A DNA stretch of 61,589 nucleotides, from the NCBI RefSeq assembly GCF_039545035.1, contig NZ_BAABRO010000031.1, positions 1-61,589 of the forward strand, read 5' to 3'. The position numbers and the translations under genes are program-made. Within the stretch, counting starts at the first letter, position 1; every line of letters starts with the position of its first letter. Below, one piece after another: positions 8,296 through 18,382 of the stretch. The DNA is from Novipirellula caenicola (GTDB lineage Bacteria; Planctomycetota; Planctomycetia; Pirellulales; Pirellulaceae). The notes beneath the pieces were generated by a model. The model made no database searches and was not told the DNA's origin. It saw only the letters and a program-made list of their open reading frames with translations.

Positions 8296-10971
8296 TTAGT
8301 CCTTGGTTTTGGTGATGTCGAGGTTGTACAGCGTGTTGCAAATGACGGTCCAGGCAGCCAGTTCCGCCTTCGCTTTCGCAGTGTCGAGAGTCAGATCGCG
8401 ACAAAGGTCGTTCGCCAAATCAGGATGTTGCTGATAGTAATGTGTCAAATCAATCAACAAGTTTTCGATGATCTCACGCTCTTGCTCGTCGGGCAGTTTT
8501 GCGGTGACCGTTTCCCAAGCAAACTGCAGCCGCTGTTTGCGCGGTTCGGCAAGCGTTGTCTGCGCCAAGTGACGTGCGGCCAGCAAATATTCGCTTTCAT
8601 TCAGTAGCAACAATGCTTGCGACGGTGTGTTGGTCCGCTCACGCCGCGCGATACAGGCATCGCGAATGGGAGCGTTTAGAATCGTCATTTGCGGTGGCGG
8701 CATCGCTCGTTTCCAGAACGTGTAGATGCTGCGACGATAGATCGACTCGCCGGAATCGGGTACATATCGCTCACCCGTCATCGAAACGGCCTCCCACAAT
8801 CCATCGGGCTGGGGTGGTTTCACACTCGGACCATGCATCTTGGTGGACAGCAAACCGCTGGTCATCAAAATTTGGTCGCGGATCATCTCCGCATCCAAAC
8901 GATAACGAGGTCCGCGGGCCAATAGCCGATTTTCGGGGTCAGCCTTGAACTGCTCGGGTGAGCCATGCGAGGCTTGCCGGTAGGTCTTCGACATCGCGAT
9001 TTGTTTGACAAGGGCCTTTACGTCCCATCCCGATTTGACGAACGAGACCGCCAATTCGTCAAGCAACTCAGGATGACTCGGCACCTCGCCCTGATTGCCA
9101 AAGTCTTCCGACGTCTTGACCAGACCGACACCGAAGAACGATTGCCAGAAACGATTGACGGCGACGCGAGCGGTAAGCGGGTTCTCGGGAGCCACGAACC
9201 ATTCCGCCAAATCCATTCGGGAAGCGACTTGCGACGATTTCTTTAGCGGCGGCAAGAACCCGGGAACGTCTCGATCGACTTTTTCGCCGGGAGCATCGTA
9301 CTGTCCTCGAATCAGAACAAAGGTCTCTCGGACGTCTTCGCGTTCCTTCATCACCATGACCTTTTCCACCGATCGCTCGATGGCATCGCGTTGAAGGTTC
9401 AGCTCTTTGATTCTTTTTTCTAATACAGTTTGCTCTTTCTTTAGCTTGGCCAGAGCGCCGTCTTCCTGCTTGCCGTCTTCCGGCTTGGCGGGTTCATCAG
9501 CGTTCGGCTCTATACCGACTGCGTTTTCCCTGTTTTTTGCGTCTAAGGATGCTTTGCTTTTCGTTTGCATGGCCATCGATTCAATGGAGGCCGTCAATCG
9601 CTGAAGCTGATCGTTAGACTGGGCAAGTTGAGCGTCCAAGCGGTCCAATTCCCTTTGCTGTTCTTTGGTGGGAAAACGAACAATCGGTTCCTGCAATCCT
9701 GCGACGGTTTTTCGTGGGTTGGTCTCGGGGTCCGCGTCGATGTTGTTAAAGAAACCGTACAGCGCGAAAAAATCCTTTTGCGTGATCGGGTCAAACTTGT
9801 GGTCATGGCACTGGGCACATTGCACCGTCAGCCCCATGAATGCGGTTCCAACCGAGGTGACACGATCTAAGACGTTTTTTACATGGCTTTCTTCGGGCAG
9901 CGCGGTGCCTCGGTCGATAATCAGATGCAATCGGTGGAATCCAGAAGCGATCCACTGATCCTTGCTCGGTTCTGGGTACAGGTCGCCAGCTAATTGGTAG
10001 CGAAGGAAATCGTCATAGCGAAGGTTTTCGTTGAACGCTCGGATGACCCAATCACGATAGGCGACGTGGTTGCGATAGAAATCCTTGTGCATCCCGTTGG
10101 TGTCGGCAAAGCGGACTAGATCCAACCAATAGCGAGCCATGTGTTCGCCAAATTGCGGGCGAGCGATCAAATCGTCGACAAGTTGCTCCCAAGCGATCTC
10201 GGGAGATTTCCTGTACGCTTCGGCAAAATGACGGACCTCGTCGCGCGAGGGCGGTAATCCAGTCAAATCGAATGTGACGCGGCGAACCAGCGTGCGTGGA
10301 TCGGCCTCTTCGGCAGGCGACAAGCCATTTGCTTCGAGTTTGCGAAGCACAAACAGGTCGATCGGTTGCTCGCTCCAATGCTTGTCTTTGACGACTGGCG
10401 TCTTCGGTCTTTGAGGCGGCGCAAATGCCCAAAAATCTTCGTAGTTGGCACCCGATTCGATCCAGGCACGAATGAGTTGCTGTTCCTTCTTCGAAAACGG
10501 CTTTAGATGCGAGTCCGCTGGTGGCATTCGCATCGACTCATCGTCCGTGGTGATCCGGTTCCATAGTTCGCTATCGTCGATCGATCCGGGTTCAATCGCG
10601 ATGCCGATTGCCCCTTCGTCGCCATGTGCTTGATCCAACCGTAGGCCTGCTTCGCGAGACTCGGGATCAGGACCGTGGCAGGCGAAACATCGTGACGAAA
10701 GCAACGGACGGATGTCTTGATTGAACGAGACATCCGCGGTTGGCATCGCTGCCATCTCGCCGTCATTATTCGTTTCCGCTGCACTCGCGCCCGGGAGCAC
10801 AGCGATCGCAGCGGTAAGTAGCAACAACGGCCAAACGATTGGCCAATTCCACAGCGAGTTTTCACCGACACGTACGTTTTTGGCGAAAGTGGCATGCGAA
10901 AGCTCTTGCTCACTGCCTGCTTGATCATCGGTCAATTCAAATCCCCGGCTGAATGTTGGACGTTTGGCCAT
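8296..10971 (-). CDS. PSCyt1-DUF1549-DUF1553 (PSD1) cytochrome-like protein
   Basis: 891 aa. Domain order is an N-terminal membrane segment (about 43-65), a PSCyt1 haem-binding module with C-F-A-C-H (RPLLSSRCFACHGPDPESR), DUF1549 (about 200-410, with a second C-A-Q-C-H), a charged coiled-coil-like insert (about 440-550), and C-terminal DUF1553 (ENPLTARVAVNRFWQSFFG and following). Two CxxCH sites suggest covalent haem and an electron-transfer role, though the substrate is unknown. The start at 10971 is supported by an AGGAG Shine-Dalgarno sequence nine bases upstream (plus-strand CTCCT at 10981-10985). It is translationally close to the DUF1501 gene that follows it. Confidence 0.93.
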   Translation of the reverse strand: MAKRPTFSRGFELTDDQAGSEQELSHATFAKNVRVGENSLWNWPIVWPLLLLTAAIAVLPGASAAETNNDGEMAAMPTADVSFNQDIRPLLSSRCFACHGPDPESREAGLRLDQAHGDEGAIGIAIEPGSIDDSELWNRITTDDESMRMPPADSHLKPFSKKEQQLIRAWIESGANYEDFWAFAPPQRPKTPVVKDKHWSEQPIDLFVLRKLEANGLSPAEEADPRTLVRRVTFDLTGLPPSRDEVRHFAEAYRKSPEIAWEQLVDDLIARPQFGEHMARYWLDLVRFADTNGMHKDFYRNHVAYRDWVIRAFNENLRYDDFLRYQLAGDLYPEPSKDQWIASGFHRLHLIIDRGTALPEESHVKNVLDRVTSVGTAFMGLTVQCAQCHDHKFDPITQKDFFALYGFFNNIDADPETNPRKTVAGLQEPIVRFPTKEQQRELDRLDAQLAQSNDQLQRLTASIESMAMQTKSKASLDAKNRENAVGIEPNADEPAKPEDGKQEDGALAKLKKEQTVLEKRIKELNLQRDAIERSVEKVMVMKEREDVRETFVLIRGQYDAPGEKVDRDVPGFLPPLKKSSQVASRMDLAEWFVAPENPLTARVAVNRFWQSFFGVGLVKTSEDFGNQGEVPSHPELLDELAVSFVKSGWDVKALVKQIAMSKTYRQASHGSPEQFKADPENRLLARGPRYRLDAEMIRDQILMTSGLLSTKMHGPSVKPPQPDGLWEAVSMTGERYVPDSGESIYRRSIYTFWKRAMPPPQMTILNAPIRDACIARRERTNTPSQALLLLNESEYLLAARHLAQTTLAEPRKQRLQFAWETVTAKLPDEQEREIIENLLIDLTHYYQQHPDLANDLCRDLTLDTAKAKAELAAWTVICNTLYNLDITKTKD

Positions 10972-10980
10972 GAATCGGAT

Positions 10981-10985
10981 CTCCT
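10981..10985 (-). promoter_or_regulatory. Shine-Dalgarno site of the PSD1 gene
   Basis: AGGAG on the minus strand, nine bases before the ATG at 10971. Good ribosome-binding sites are rare in this window, so this one helps fix the start. Confidence 0.6.
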
Positions 10986-11141
10986 GGCTGGGCAGTCTGG
11001 CACATTCCAGCCCACTGTCAACATTTTGTGAACAACTCTATCCATTCCCGCTACCGCACAAATTTTTTGCGAGAATTCCATAATATAGTTTTCTTGCGAC
11101 AAAAAAGGCGATTTCATCTATGGATACGCATCGCATTGAAG

Positions 11142-12878
11142 CTATTTCGATGTTTTGACCGCAGCGGGAATCAGCTTGAACCTCGGATCGTCTTCGATTG
11201 TGCGAATCGCTCGATCGTCGCCCAAGTACTTGCGTCGTAGGTCCACAAACGGTCGTTCGCGAGCCTCCTTGGATGGATCGTAATCGGGATTGATGGCCGG
11301 TGTGTATTTCACGTCGACGTTCGTATCAATCCAATCATTCAATTGCACGAATAACTCTCGAGCCTTCTCAGGCATTGCCGCGGACAATTCGTTCTGCTCG
11401 TAGGGGTCCTTCGCAATATTGTACAGCCGCAGCGCACCGGACCAATCGAAAATCAATTTCCAATCCCCTCTGCGGATGGCGGACGAAGGAGCCGACGGTA
11501 ATCCATCTTCGGGATTTTTGACGATCACGTTCAGAGGATAGTGCTGATAGAAGGTATCGCGAGTGTATCCACGTTTCGCATTGGCGGGGTCGTCAAGTAG
11601 CGGAGCGATAGTGCATCCATCGATTCCGCCCGGTTGGATATGTTTGGAAAGATCATAGCCAGCCAAATCCAAGACCGTCGGAAAGATGTCGTTGCAATCG
11701 ACCGGAACATTGCACCAGCGGTTGCCGTCGACGTGACCTTTCCAGCGAATCACCAGAGGCACGCGAATGCCGCCTTCGAAATGCGTCCCTTTGCCTCCCT
11801 TGAACGGAGCGTTGTTGGTCGCGAGCGGATCGGTGTACATCACTCCGCCGTTGTCACTCATGAAGACAACCAAGGTGTTTTCGTCCAGCCCGGTTGCTTC
11901 AAGCGTATCGAGAATCCGACCGACCGAGACATCCAATCGTTTTAGCATCGCCGCATAGATGGCATTGTCATGTCCGTTCCAACCGCGTGTCGCTTTGTTT
12001 TCAAAGTGGGCGACATCGTCGGCACGTCCTTGAAACGGAGTGTGAACCGCAAAGTGACAGAAGTGCAGAAAGAAGGGCTTGCCGTTTGTCGCTTGCGAAT
12101 CGGCTTGATGACGCAAGTAATTGATTGCATGCTCGGTCAATTCATCGGTGAGGTATTCTTGCCCAAGGTTTCCGCCCGATTTCCCACGCAACAATTTCGC
12201 TTGCGGTGTCTTGGGGTGCAGTTTTTGTCCGCTATCCCAAATGCCTCGCCAATTGAAGTAGGGCGATCCACCTTCGTCGAGATACGAGATTTCTTCAAAA
12301 CCTTGATCTGACGGTTGCCAGCCCTGCGATCCATGACCACCGACATGCCATTTACCGATAAAAGCAGCGTCATGTTCGGGCATCGCTTCGGCGATCGTTG
12401 TTTCATCTTGTCCATTGTCCGACGGTTGGCCTGACGCCAGTGCATCGCGGGTAGTGCCGTTGAGCAACGCTTGTTGAATGTCGATTTTGTCTTCCCAGAC
12501 CAACGCGTCCTGAGCAACGTAACCTTGCGGTGGCTCGATCGCTTGGTTGTAGAATGTTCGCACGTTACCACCGACTGCGGTGGTGAATCCGGTGCGTGCT
12601 GCGTATTTGCCTGTCAATAGACTAGCCCGTGCCGGTGAACACAGATGGCAAGCGTACGCCTGCGAGAACGCAAGTCCTTCCTTGGTCAATCGATCCAGGT
12701 TCGGCGTTTCGTAGTACATTTGCGAAGGATCGGTCCCCGTGAACTTTGTCGCGTAGGCATTCACATCGACGATGCCTAAATCGTCTGCGAGGATGATGAT
12801 CACATTGGGTTTTGCGGCATCGAGCGGAGAAGTCAACGCAAAGCTAAGACAGAAGAAGAAAACGGAAAATCGATTCAT
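11142..12878 (-). CDS. Secreted sulfatase (arylsulfatase A-like)
   Basis: About 578 aa from the ATG at 12878, which begins a signal peptide (MNRFSVFFFCLSFALTSPLDAA). An in-frame extension to 13016 exists but would place 46 non-export residues first, so I reject it. Metal-binding IIILADDLGIVD, formylglycine motif C80-S-P-A-R-ASLLTG, FIGKWHVGG and VVFMSDNGG are present. It is longer than the two other sulfatases, with inserts in the middle. It lies downstream of an uncharacterised exported protein (58 bp gap, same strand). Substrate unknown, probably a sulfated polysaccharide. Confidence 0.93.
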   Translation of the reverse strand: MNRFSVFFFCLSFALTSPLDAAKPNVIIILADDLGIVDVNAYATKFTGTDPSQMYYETPNLDRLTKEGLAFSQAYACHLCSPARASLLTGKYAARTGFTTAVGGNVRTFYNQAIEPPQGYVAQDALVWEDKIDIQQALLNGTTRDALASGQPSDNGQDETTIAEAMPEHDAAFIGKWHVGGHGSQGWQPSDQGFEEISYLDEGGSPYFNWRGIWDSGQKLHPKTPQAKLLRGKSGGNLGQEYLTDELTEHAINYLRHQADSQATNGKPFFLHFCHFAVHTPFQGRADDVAHFENKATRGWNGHDNAIYAAMLKRLDVSVGRILDTLEATGLDENTLVVFMSDNGGVMYTDPLATNNAPFKGGKGTHFEGGIRVPLVIRWKGHVDGNRWCNVPVDCNDIFPTVLDLAGYDLSKHIQPGGIDGCTIAPLLDDPANAKRGYTRDTFYQHYPLNVIVKNPEDGLPSAPSSAIRRGDWKLIFDWSGALRLYNIAKDPYEQNELSAAMPEKARELFVQLNDWIDTNVDVKYTPAINPDYDPSKEARERPFVDLRRKYLGDDRAIRTIEDDPRFKLIPAAVKTSK

Positions 12879-12936
12879 TGGGAGGACTGTGGTGAGAGTG
12901 ATGTTGCAGGCGATGGAATAGGTGATTCGGTGCCAT

Positions 12937-13911
12937 TCAAGTTGAGGGATCAACAAGCTGGGACTTTTCAGACGAGTATTTTGTCCAAAGTGCATCCAAC
13001 CGCGAGGCGATTTCACTTTCGTTACCCACGATTAGCCAGTAGCGATATCGGAAAGTTGTCTTGCGGCCGAGCGGGACGCGGTCGATCGGTGCGACATGCA
13101 TGCAAGGGCCGGCGGCGGGATCGTTACTTTGACCGCCGCCGTGAGGACCGAAATTCCAGCTCTCACCGGACGTGGGCGAAAAGACCGCGACGCCTTGGCC
13201 GGAGGGCTCGAACATTGCCATCGCTTTGCGCGGCGGAGTGGTGCGGCCCCATGGTGGTCCAGGCGGTTGATGTTCGGGCCGCCATTTTCCATTGCCGAGA
13301 TAGCTTTGCACGGACTCGAAGTTGCGAGTGAAGTAGCAGGCTGGGACCTCTTGAGGACTGCTTTTTGTCTCGCCCCAAGGGTCGTCGTCGCGACGCATCG
13401 TTTTGATTTCGCATTGCACGCAAACGACACCCGGCATGTTCGGTTCCAGCGTCGTCCACTGACGCATGACGGCCTCAGCCTCTTCGTCGGGCATGTCCCA
13501 AAGCTTGGGGATCGTTTCGGAGTACAAGGTATTGCCTGTCTTTTCAAACGCAGTCACTCGTGCCCAAGATCCTTTGCTGCCCTCGCTGCCAACCCCTCCA
13601 CCTTGGATGGGATTCCATGACCAAGGACTCCACGCTTTGCTTTGCCCTTCAGACGTTCGGTCTAGTCGCCGCCCCGCGTAATAGGATTGTTGAATCAAAC
13701 GGCCTGGATCGGCAATGTTGACAATGTTTCTCGGATAGGCGTCCGATGACAACCACGTGATTGCGCCGCCTTTCTCGCGATCAATGCCGACCTTCACCGA
13801 CCCGTTATCAATCGTCAACAAGTCGGCGGCGGGCAGTGCAGTCGTAAACAGAAAACAGCAAAGCATGACCACAACTGAAGGTCGCTTGCTGCGACAGTAC
13901 CGGTCTATCAT
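12937..13911 (-). CDS. Uncharacterised secreted protein
   Basis: About 324 aa from the ATG at 13911, chosen because the signal-peptide stretch RPSVVVMLCCFLFTTALPAAD follows closely; a longer in-frame start at 14124 adds about 70 non-conserved-looking residues. The mature protein begins LLTIDNGSVKVGIDREKGGAITWLS and is rich in aromatic residues and beta-strand-like segments, reminiscent of the galactose-mutarotase-like beta-sandwich of many carbohydrate-active proteins. I do not recognise a family with certainty. Its place just upstream of a sulfatase suggests a role in glycan use. Confidence 0.75.
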   Translation of the reverse strand: MIDRYCRSKRPSVVVMLCCFLFTTALPAADLLTIDNGSVKVGIDREKGGAITWLSSDAYPRNIVNIADPGRLIQQSYYAGRRLDRTSEGQSKAWSPWSWNPIQGGGVGSEGSKGSWARVTAFEKTGNTLYSETIPKLWDMPDEEAEAVMRQWTTLEPNMPGVVCVQCEIKTMRRDDDPWGETKSSPQEVPACYFTRNFESVQSYLGNGKWRPEHQPPGPPWGRTTPPRKAMAMFEPSGQGVAVFSPTSGESWNFGPHGGGQSNDPAAGPCMHVAPIDRVPLGRKTTFRYRYWLIVGNESEIASRLDALWTKYSSEKSQLVDPST

Positions 13912-14149
13912 CTCCGTTTTTCTGGTGGATAAAGAATGGGCCTGGTTTGGTCGTGTTACTAAACCAAGCTTGGCTCGTCGAAATGTTTGATTGATTAATC
14001 GCGGACGAAGTCGTGGGATATTGGTCATTTGGCTACTTGATTCGCGGTTGTTATTTAGGATTCGCATACGCGTCTCGTTCGTGAAAATCGCGATCATCTT
14101 GGGGAGCGTGATGACGACCCACATGATCCCGTTGAGTGGCAGGCTAAGT

Positions 14150-14480
14150 CTATTTGGCTATCGCTTGTCGTCTCTGTTGCGGTCTCGCCGCAGATTGTAC
14201 TTTGTTCGTTGGAGGAATGCGTTGGTGTGGCGCCGCCGGTGTCGGCAGGCCTTGCGAGAGTCTGGCCTTCGTCGCAATCATGTCCAAAGCACCAGCCAAA
14301 TTGGTAAACGCATTGGGATCGGTTTTCAAGTCGTTGAGTTCTTCAAAGCCGTCGTGATCGTTCACTCGCTCGGGCAAACAGGACGAGTTGACTTGCAGCA
14401 TCGACGAGACGGAAACCGAAGCTCCCGGAGAAAAGCCCTGCAGTGGTGGCGATCGTCTTGTCTTTGTCGGTGACGACATT
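14150..14480 (-). pseudogene. Possible sulfatase C-terminal remnant
   Basis: The minus-strand reading contains FEELNDLKTDPNAFTNLAG, which matches the tail signature of type I sulfatases (ELYDLKTDPNEFTNLAG-like). No upstream sulfatase core, formylglycine motif or signal peptide exists in this or the other minus-strand frames. Upstream, toward 14790, only broken fragments interrupted by stops are seen. The simplest reading is a decayed copy of which only the C-terminus is recognisable. Confidence is limited because the match is short. Confidence 0.4.
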
Positions 14481-15091
14481 CTATAGCGGGACGACGTTGT
14501 CCAGCCGGATAGAGCCCGATAAATCGGCGTGTCTGACCGGCTTGATCAAAAAACGTGTTGTCCAGGCGGCAATGGGACCAAACAGAACCGCCCTTTTTCA
14601 ATCAATCATCCGCGTACCCAGGCCCGCATGGTTTCAAGCATTCAAGATTTCCAAGGCAAGATCATCGGAGACGTCGTACCATTGAATTGACGGACTTGGA
14701 GCCAGTCATTTCAGCCGCACACTCTGGTTGGCGGGCATGATTTGGCCGCCGACTCGAATGGCATCAGGGTTATCGATCGACATCTTCAGAAGCAATTCAA
14801 TTGAGGAAGGAGCGTCGTTGTGAGGAAAGGAGGCCCTTGGACGGGGAACAGGCGTCCTGTGACGCGTTGGATGTTCTACAATTAAAAGGCGGTTCGAAAT
14901 TTGCCGATCTTGGATTCACCGTATCGTTTGGGCTGCTGTTTTCATTGAAATACGCGAAATTCGTAAAAAAAGTTTCGCTGCAAAGCACTCTTCAGTTGAA
15001 ACTTGCCGTCTGGCTTGTGCTTCTCTGGAATCGGTTTCGTTGATACCGTAATCGGTCATCAAGTGCACTCCTATTGGAAAACAATTGGGCC
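14481..15091. other. Intergenic region with decayed sequence
   Basis: No intact gene. On the minus strand, 14600-14790 holds short interrupted coding-like pieces (for example NPDAIRVGGQIMPANQSVRL followed by a stop) that I cannot assign. The rest is unremarkable. It forms the upstream region of the plus-strand hybrid kinase; no promoter was clear. Confidence 0.35.
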
Positions 15092-18000
15092 ATGGACCAA
15101 CTACGACAGATTCATTCGGATCCGATCACTGATCCACGTCGACTGGCCAGCTTGCGAGCCACGAAACTGCTTGACAGTGCACCGGACATTTCATTCGATC
15201 GGCTGACGCGGCTTGCGTCTACACTTCTTAAGTGCCCGGCATCCGTCGTAACGCTTGTTGACGCGCACCGTCAATTTTTCAAGAGCTGTGTGGGGCTGCC
15301 GGAGCCGTGGGCGACACGGCGAGAGTCGCCGCTCAGCTATTCCTTTTGTCGGCAGTCGGTTCTCTGCGATGCGCCATTGATCGTTAATGACTCGCATACC
15401 GATGAACGAGTCAAGGACAATCCGGCGGTAGAGGAGCTTGGTGTCCGCGCGTACGCAGGGGTGCCCGTACGTGCACGGTCCGGAGAGGTGCTCGGATCAT
15501 TTTGTGTTTTTGATGTCGTGCCTCGCGACTGGACGGAAGTCGAACTCGAGATACTGCACGATTTAGCAGCGTCGGTCGAATCGGAGATCGAGCTCGTGAC
15601 GCTTGCCAATCGAGAGCGAGAGCAGCACCATTTGTTGCGAGTCATTATCGAGCAGTCACCGCTTGCGATGATCGTCATCGACGACGATGCAAAAATCTAT
15701 CTTTGGAACAACGCAGCTGAAAAAATGTTTGGCTACCAGGCATGCGAGGTGTTGGGCAAACCGCTGCCGATTGTTCCACCGGACAAAGAAGCCGAATGTC
15801 GTTCGGTCCGCGAACAATTGGCCGAAGGTAAGTCGTTCCAGGGGATCTCTACCTATCGTCGCCACCGCAATCAATCGAACGTGCATGTGAAAATTGCCGC
15901 GGCTCCGTTGCAGGAATATGGCGGCGAATCCGGTCGAAGTCTATTGATCTTTGACGATATCAGTGAACAGATTTCCGCAGATCAAGAGCGTGAAAAGCTT
16001 GTTCAACAGCTGCAAGAAGAGAGTTCGTTGATGAAGGCGCTGCTGGATCAACTGCCCACCGGCGTCGTCGTTGCCGAAACTTCCAGCGGGCGAGTTCTGT
16101 CTGTGAACGAGCGTGCCCTTGAGATTGTGGGGGGTAAGATACCCGACAGCGTCGATCCAAATTCGCTAACGGACTTCGTCGGATATCATCCAGACGGTCG
16201 CCGGTACGAGCCAAAGGAATGGCCATTGGCACGGACGATCCTGCACGGTGAATCCACATCCAACGAAGAAATTCTTTTCGAAACCGAACAGGGTGCAATC
16301 CGTCGCTTGTTGGTCAGTTCCAAGCGAGTGGATTTGGGCGACGGAAATCAGGCAAGGGCCATCACCACCTTCAGCGACGTGACCGAGCTAAAAGAGCTCG
16401 AAGCTGCTCGGTATCGCAGTGAGGAGCAAGCCAAGCAGATCCTTGCCAGCAGCCAAGACTGCATCAAAATTCTTGACCTGGATGGTCATTTACTTTCGAT
16501 GAACATCGGCGGGATGAAACTGTTGGAGATTGATGACATCCAAATGTTGCTCGGAAAGCAGTGGATCGATTTTTGGCAGGGGGCCGACCGACAATCTGCC
16601 GCCGAGGCGGTGGCCGCCGCTCGAGCTGGGCGGGCGGGACGATTTCGCGGTGTCTGTTCGACTTACCATTCGAAGCTACGGAAGTGGTGGGACGTCATTG
16701 TCACGCCGATCGCTGGAGAAGACGGAACTCCCGAGCAGCTGCTGTCGATCTCTCGTGACGTTACCGAATCGGTGCTCGCCGAAGAGGAACGCGAGGCGCT
16801 GATCAAACGCGAGGTTCAGGCCCGCAAAGATGCAGAAATTGCCAGAGAGAAGTACCGAAACTTGGTTGATGGCTTGGACGCGATTGTCTGGGAAGCAGAC
16901 GCAAATACATGGGAGTTCACGTTTGTCAGCGAACGTGCACAACAGATTCTCGGGTATCCCATCGATCAATGGCTTTCGAACACTTCGTTTTGGCCAAGCA
17001 TCATTCATCCCGAAGACCGCGAAGCCTCCGTCGCATTGTGTCGCAATGCATGTAACGAATGTCGCGACCATGATTTCGAGTATCGAGCCGTCACGCGGGA
17101 TGGCCGTTCGGTGTGGTTGCGAGATATCGTGTACGTGGTCTCGGACGATGCGGGCAGACCAAACCATCTCCGCGGAGTCATGGTAGATATCACTGCCAAA
17201 AAAGAACTCGAACGTGAACTGCGGCAAAGAGCCGAGCAGTTGAGCGAAATGGATGCTCGCAAGAATGAATTCCTTGCCGTTCTTGCGCACGAACTGAGGA
17301 ATCCGCTGGCTCCGATTGGAAATGCAGCCGAGTTGCTGAAGTTCTGCAGCGATGATCCCAAGCAGATTGCGGAGATCAGCGAGATTCTTCAGGGGCAAGT
17401 TTCTCAGCTCATTCGGCTGATCGACGATCTGATGGATATCTCACGGATCACCCGTGGAAAGATCAAATTACAACGTGAACCGGTTTCGATCGGCGAGGTT
17501 CTGGAAACCGCGTTGACATCGGTTCGTCCGTCATGCGTGAACCAGCAACACACGTTGCAGTCCCGCATCGATGCGGCTCAGTCATTAACGGTGGAGGGCG
17601 ATCGCGTTCGTCTTGCCCAGGTTTTTACAAATATCTTAAACAACGCTTGCAAGTACACGCCGCCCGGAGGCACGATCCAGATGTGCTGTGATACCGTCGA
17701 CCAGGCGGTGGAAATTTCGATCGAAGATAATGGAATCGGTATTTCATCACAGGATGCCAAGGGGATTTTTGAAATGTTCACACAAGTCGAGAGCTCGGTG
17801 ACTCGCAGTCAGGGAGGTCTTGGGATTGGATTGACGCTCGTCAAACAACTGGTCGAAATGCACCAAGGCACCGTCGAGCTGGATCAAACGCGACAGCAGC
17901 CTGGCAGCCGATTTGTGGTTCGCCTGCCGCTGGCCCAAGTCGATGAACCGAAATCAGATATTGACCAACCATCGGTCTCGCAGGAGTCGCTGAATGTTGT

Positions 18001-18382
18001 GGTGATCGATGACCTGCCCGCGGTGGCGACGCTGTTGGTCAAGCTGATCGAGGCGTTAGGGCATAAGGTTCATGTTGCGTACAGTGCGAATGACGGGATT
18101 GAGCTGGTTCGCGAGCAAAAGCCGGACATTGTTTTTTCCGACATCTGTATGCCTGATAAATCGGGTTACGAAGTCGCCCAAGCGCTGAGGTCACTTCCTG
18201 AACTTGGCAATTTGAAAATCATCGCCATGACCGGCAATGGGCAACCCGAAGATATCCAGCAGGCCCGCGAAGCCGGATTCGACCAGCATCTAGTCAAGCC
18301 CGCCAGCGTTGCAGTGCTGCGACAGGTCTTTGATGAATTCATCGCCGCTCGTTCAAAGCAACGCATTGTCAGCTCTAACTAA
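15092..18382 (+). CDS. Hybrid sensor histidine kinase, GAF-PAS(x4)-HisKA-HATPase-REC
   Basis: About 1096 aa from ATG 15092; a TTG at 15074 in frame would add six residues. There is no membrane segment, so it is cytoplasmic. Domain order: GAF (about 35-175), four PAS or PAS-like modules (about 190-300, 315-435, 440-560, 580-705, the last with a PAC motif), HisKA with phosphoacceptor His733 in AHELRNPLAPIGNA, HATPase (about 835-950, ISIEDNGIGISSQDAKGIF and GGLGIGLTLVKQLVEMHQG), and a receiver with phosphoacceptor Asp1017 (FSDICMPDKSGYEVA). It should autophosphorylate and relay phosphate to its own receiver. A second giant kinase follows 585 bp downstream on the same strand. The signal and output are unknown. 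Confidence 0.93.
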   Translation: MDQLRQIHSDPITDPRRLASLRATKLLDSAPDISFDRLTRLASTLLKCPASVVTLVDAHRQFFKSCVGLPEPWATRRESPLSYSFCRQSVLCDAPLIVNDSHTDERVKDNPAVEELGVRAYAGVPVRARSGEVLGSFCVFDVVPRDWTEVELEILHDLAASVESEIELVTLANREREQHHLLRVIIEQSPLAMIVIDDDAKIYLWNNAAEKMFGYQACEVLGKPLPIVPPDKEAECRSVREQLAEGKSFQGISTYRRHRNQSNVHVKIAAAPLQEYGGESGRSLLIFDDISEQISADQEREKLVQQLQEESSLMKALLDQLPTGVVVAETSSGRVLSVNERALEIVGGKIPDSVDPNSLTDFVGYHPDGRRYEPKEWPLARTILHGESTSNEEILFETEQGAIRRLLVSSKRVDLGDGNQARAITTFSDVTELKELEAARYRSEEQAKQILASSQDCIKILDLDGHLLSMNIGGMKLLEIDDIQMLLGKQWIDFWQGADRQSAAEAVAAARAGRAGRFRGVCSTYHSKLRKWWDVIVTPIAGEDGTPEQLLSISRDVTESVLAEEEREALIKREVQARKDAEIAREKYRNLVDGLDAIVWEADANTWEFTFVSERAQQILGYPIDQWLSNTSFWPSIIHPEDREASVALCRNACNECRDHDFEYRAVTRDGRSVWLRDIVYVVSDDAGRPNHLRGVMVDITAKKELERELRQRAEQLSEMDARKNEFLAVLAHELRNPLAPIGNAAELLKFCSDDPKQIAEISEILQGQVSQLIRLIDDLMDISRITRGKIKLQREPVSIGEVLETALTSVRPSCVNQQHTLQSRIDAAQSLTVEGDRVRLAQVFTNILNNACKYTPPGGTIQMCCDTVDQAVEISIEDNGIGISSQDAKGIFEMFTQVESSVTRSQGGLGIGLTLVKQLVEMHQGTVELDQTRQQPGSRFVVRLPLAQVDEPKSDIDQPSVSQESLNVVVIDDLPAVATLLVKLIEALGHKVHVAYSANDGIELVREQKPDIVFSDICMPDKSGYEVAQALRSLPELGNLKIIAMTGNGQPEDIQQAREAGFDQHLVKPASVAVLRQVFDEFIAARSKQRIVSSN

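Noticed and set aside
7822-8607. 261-aa plus-strand frame
   Set aside because: Antisense to DUF1501 and PSD1 genes, both firmly identified by motifs and operon spacing.
12879-13016. N-terminal extension of the third sulfatase
   Set aside because: The signal peptide begins at 12878; the extra 46 residues would overlap the upstream gene and hide the export signal.
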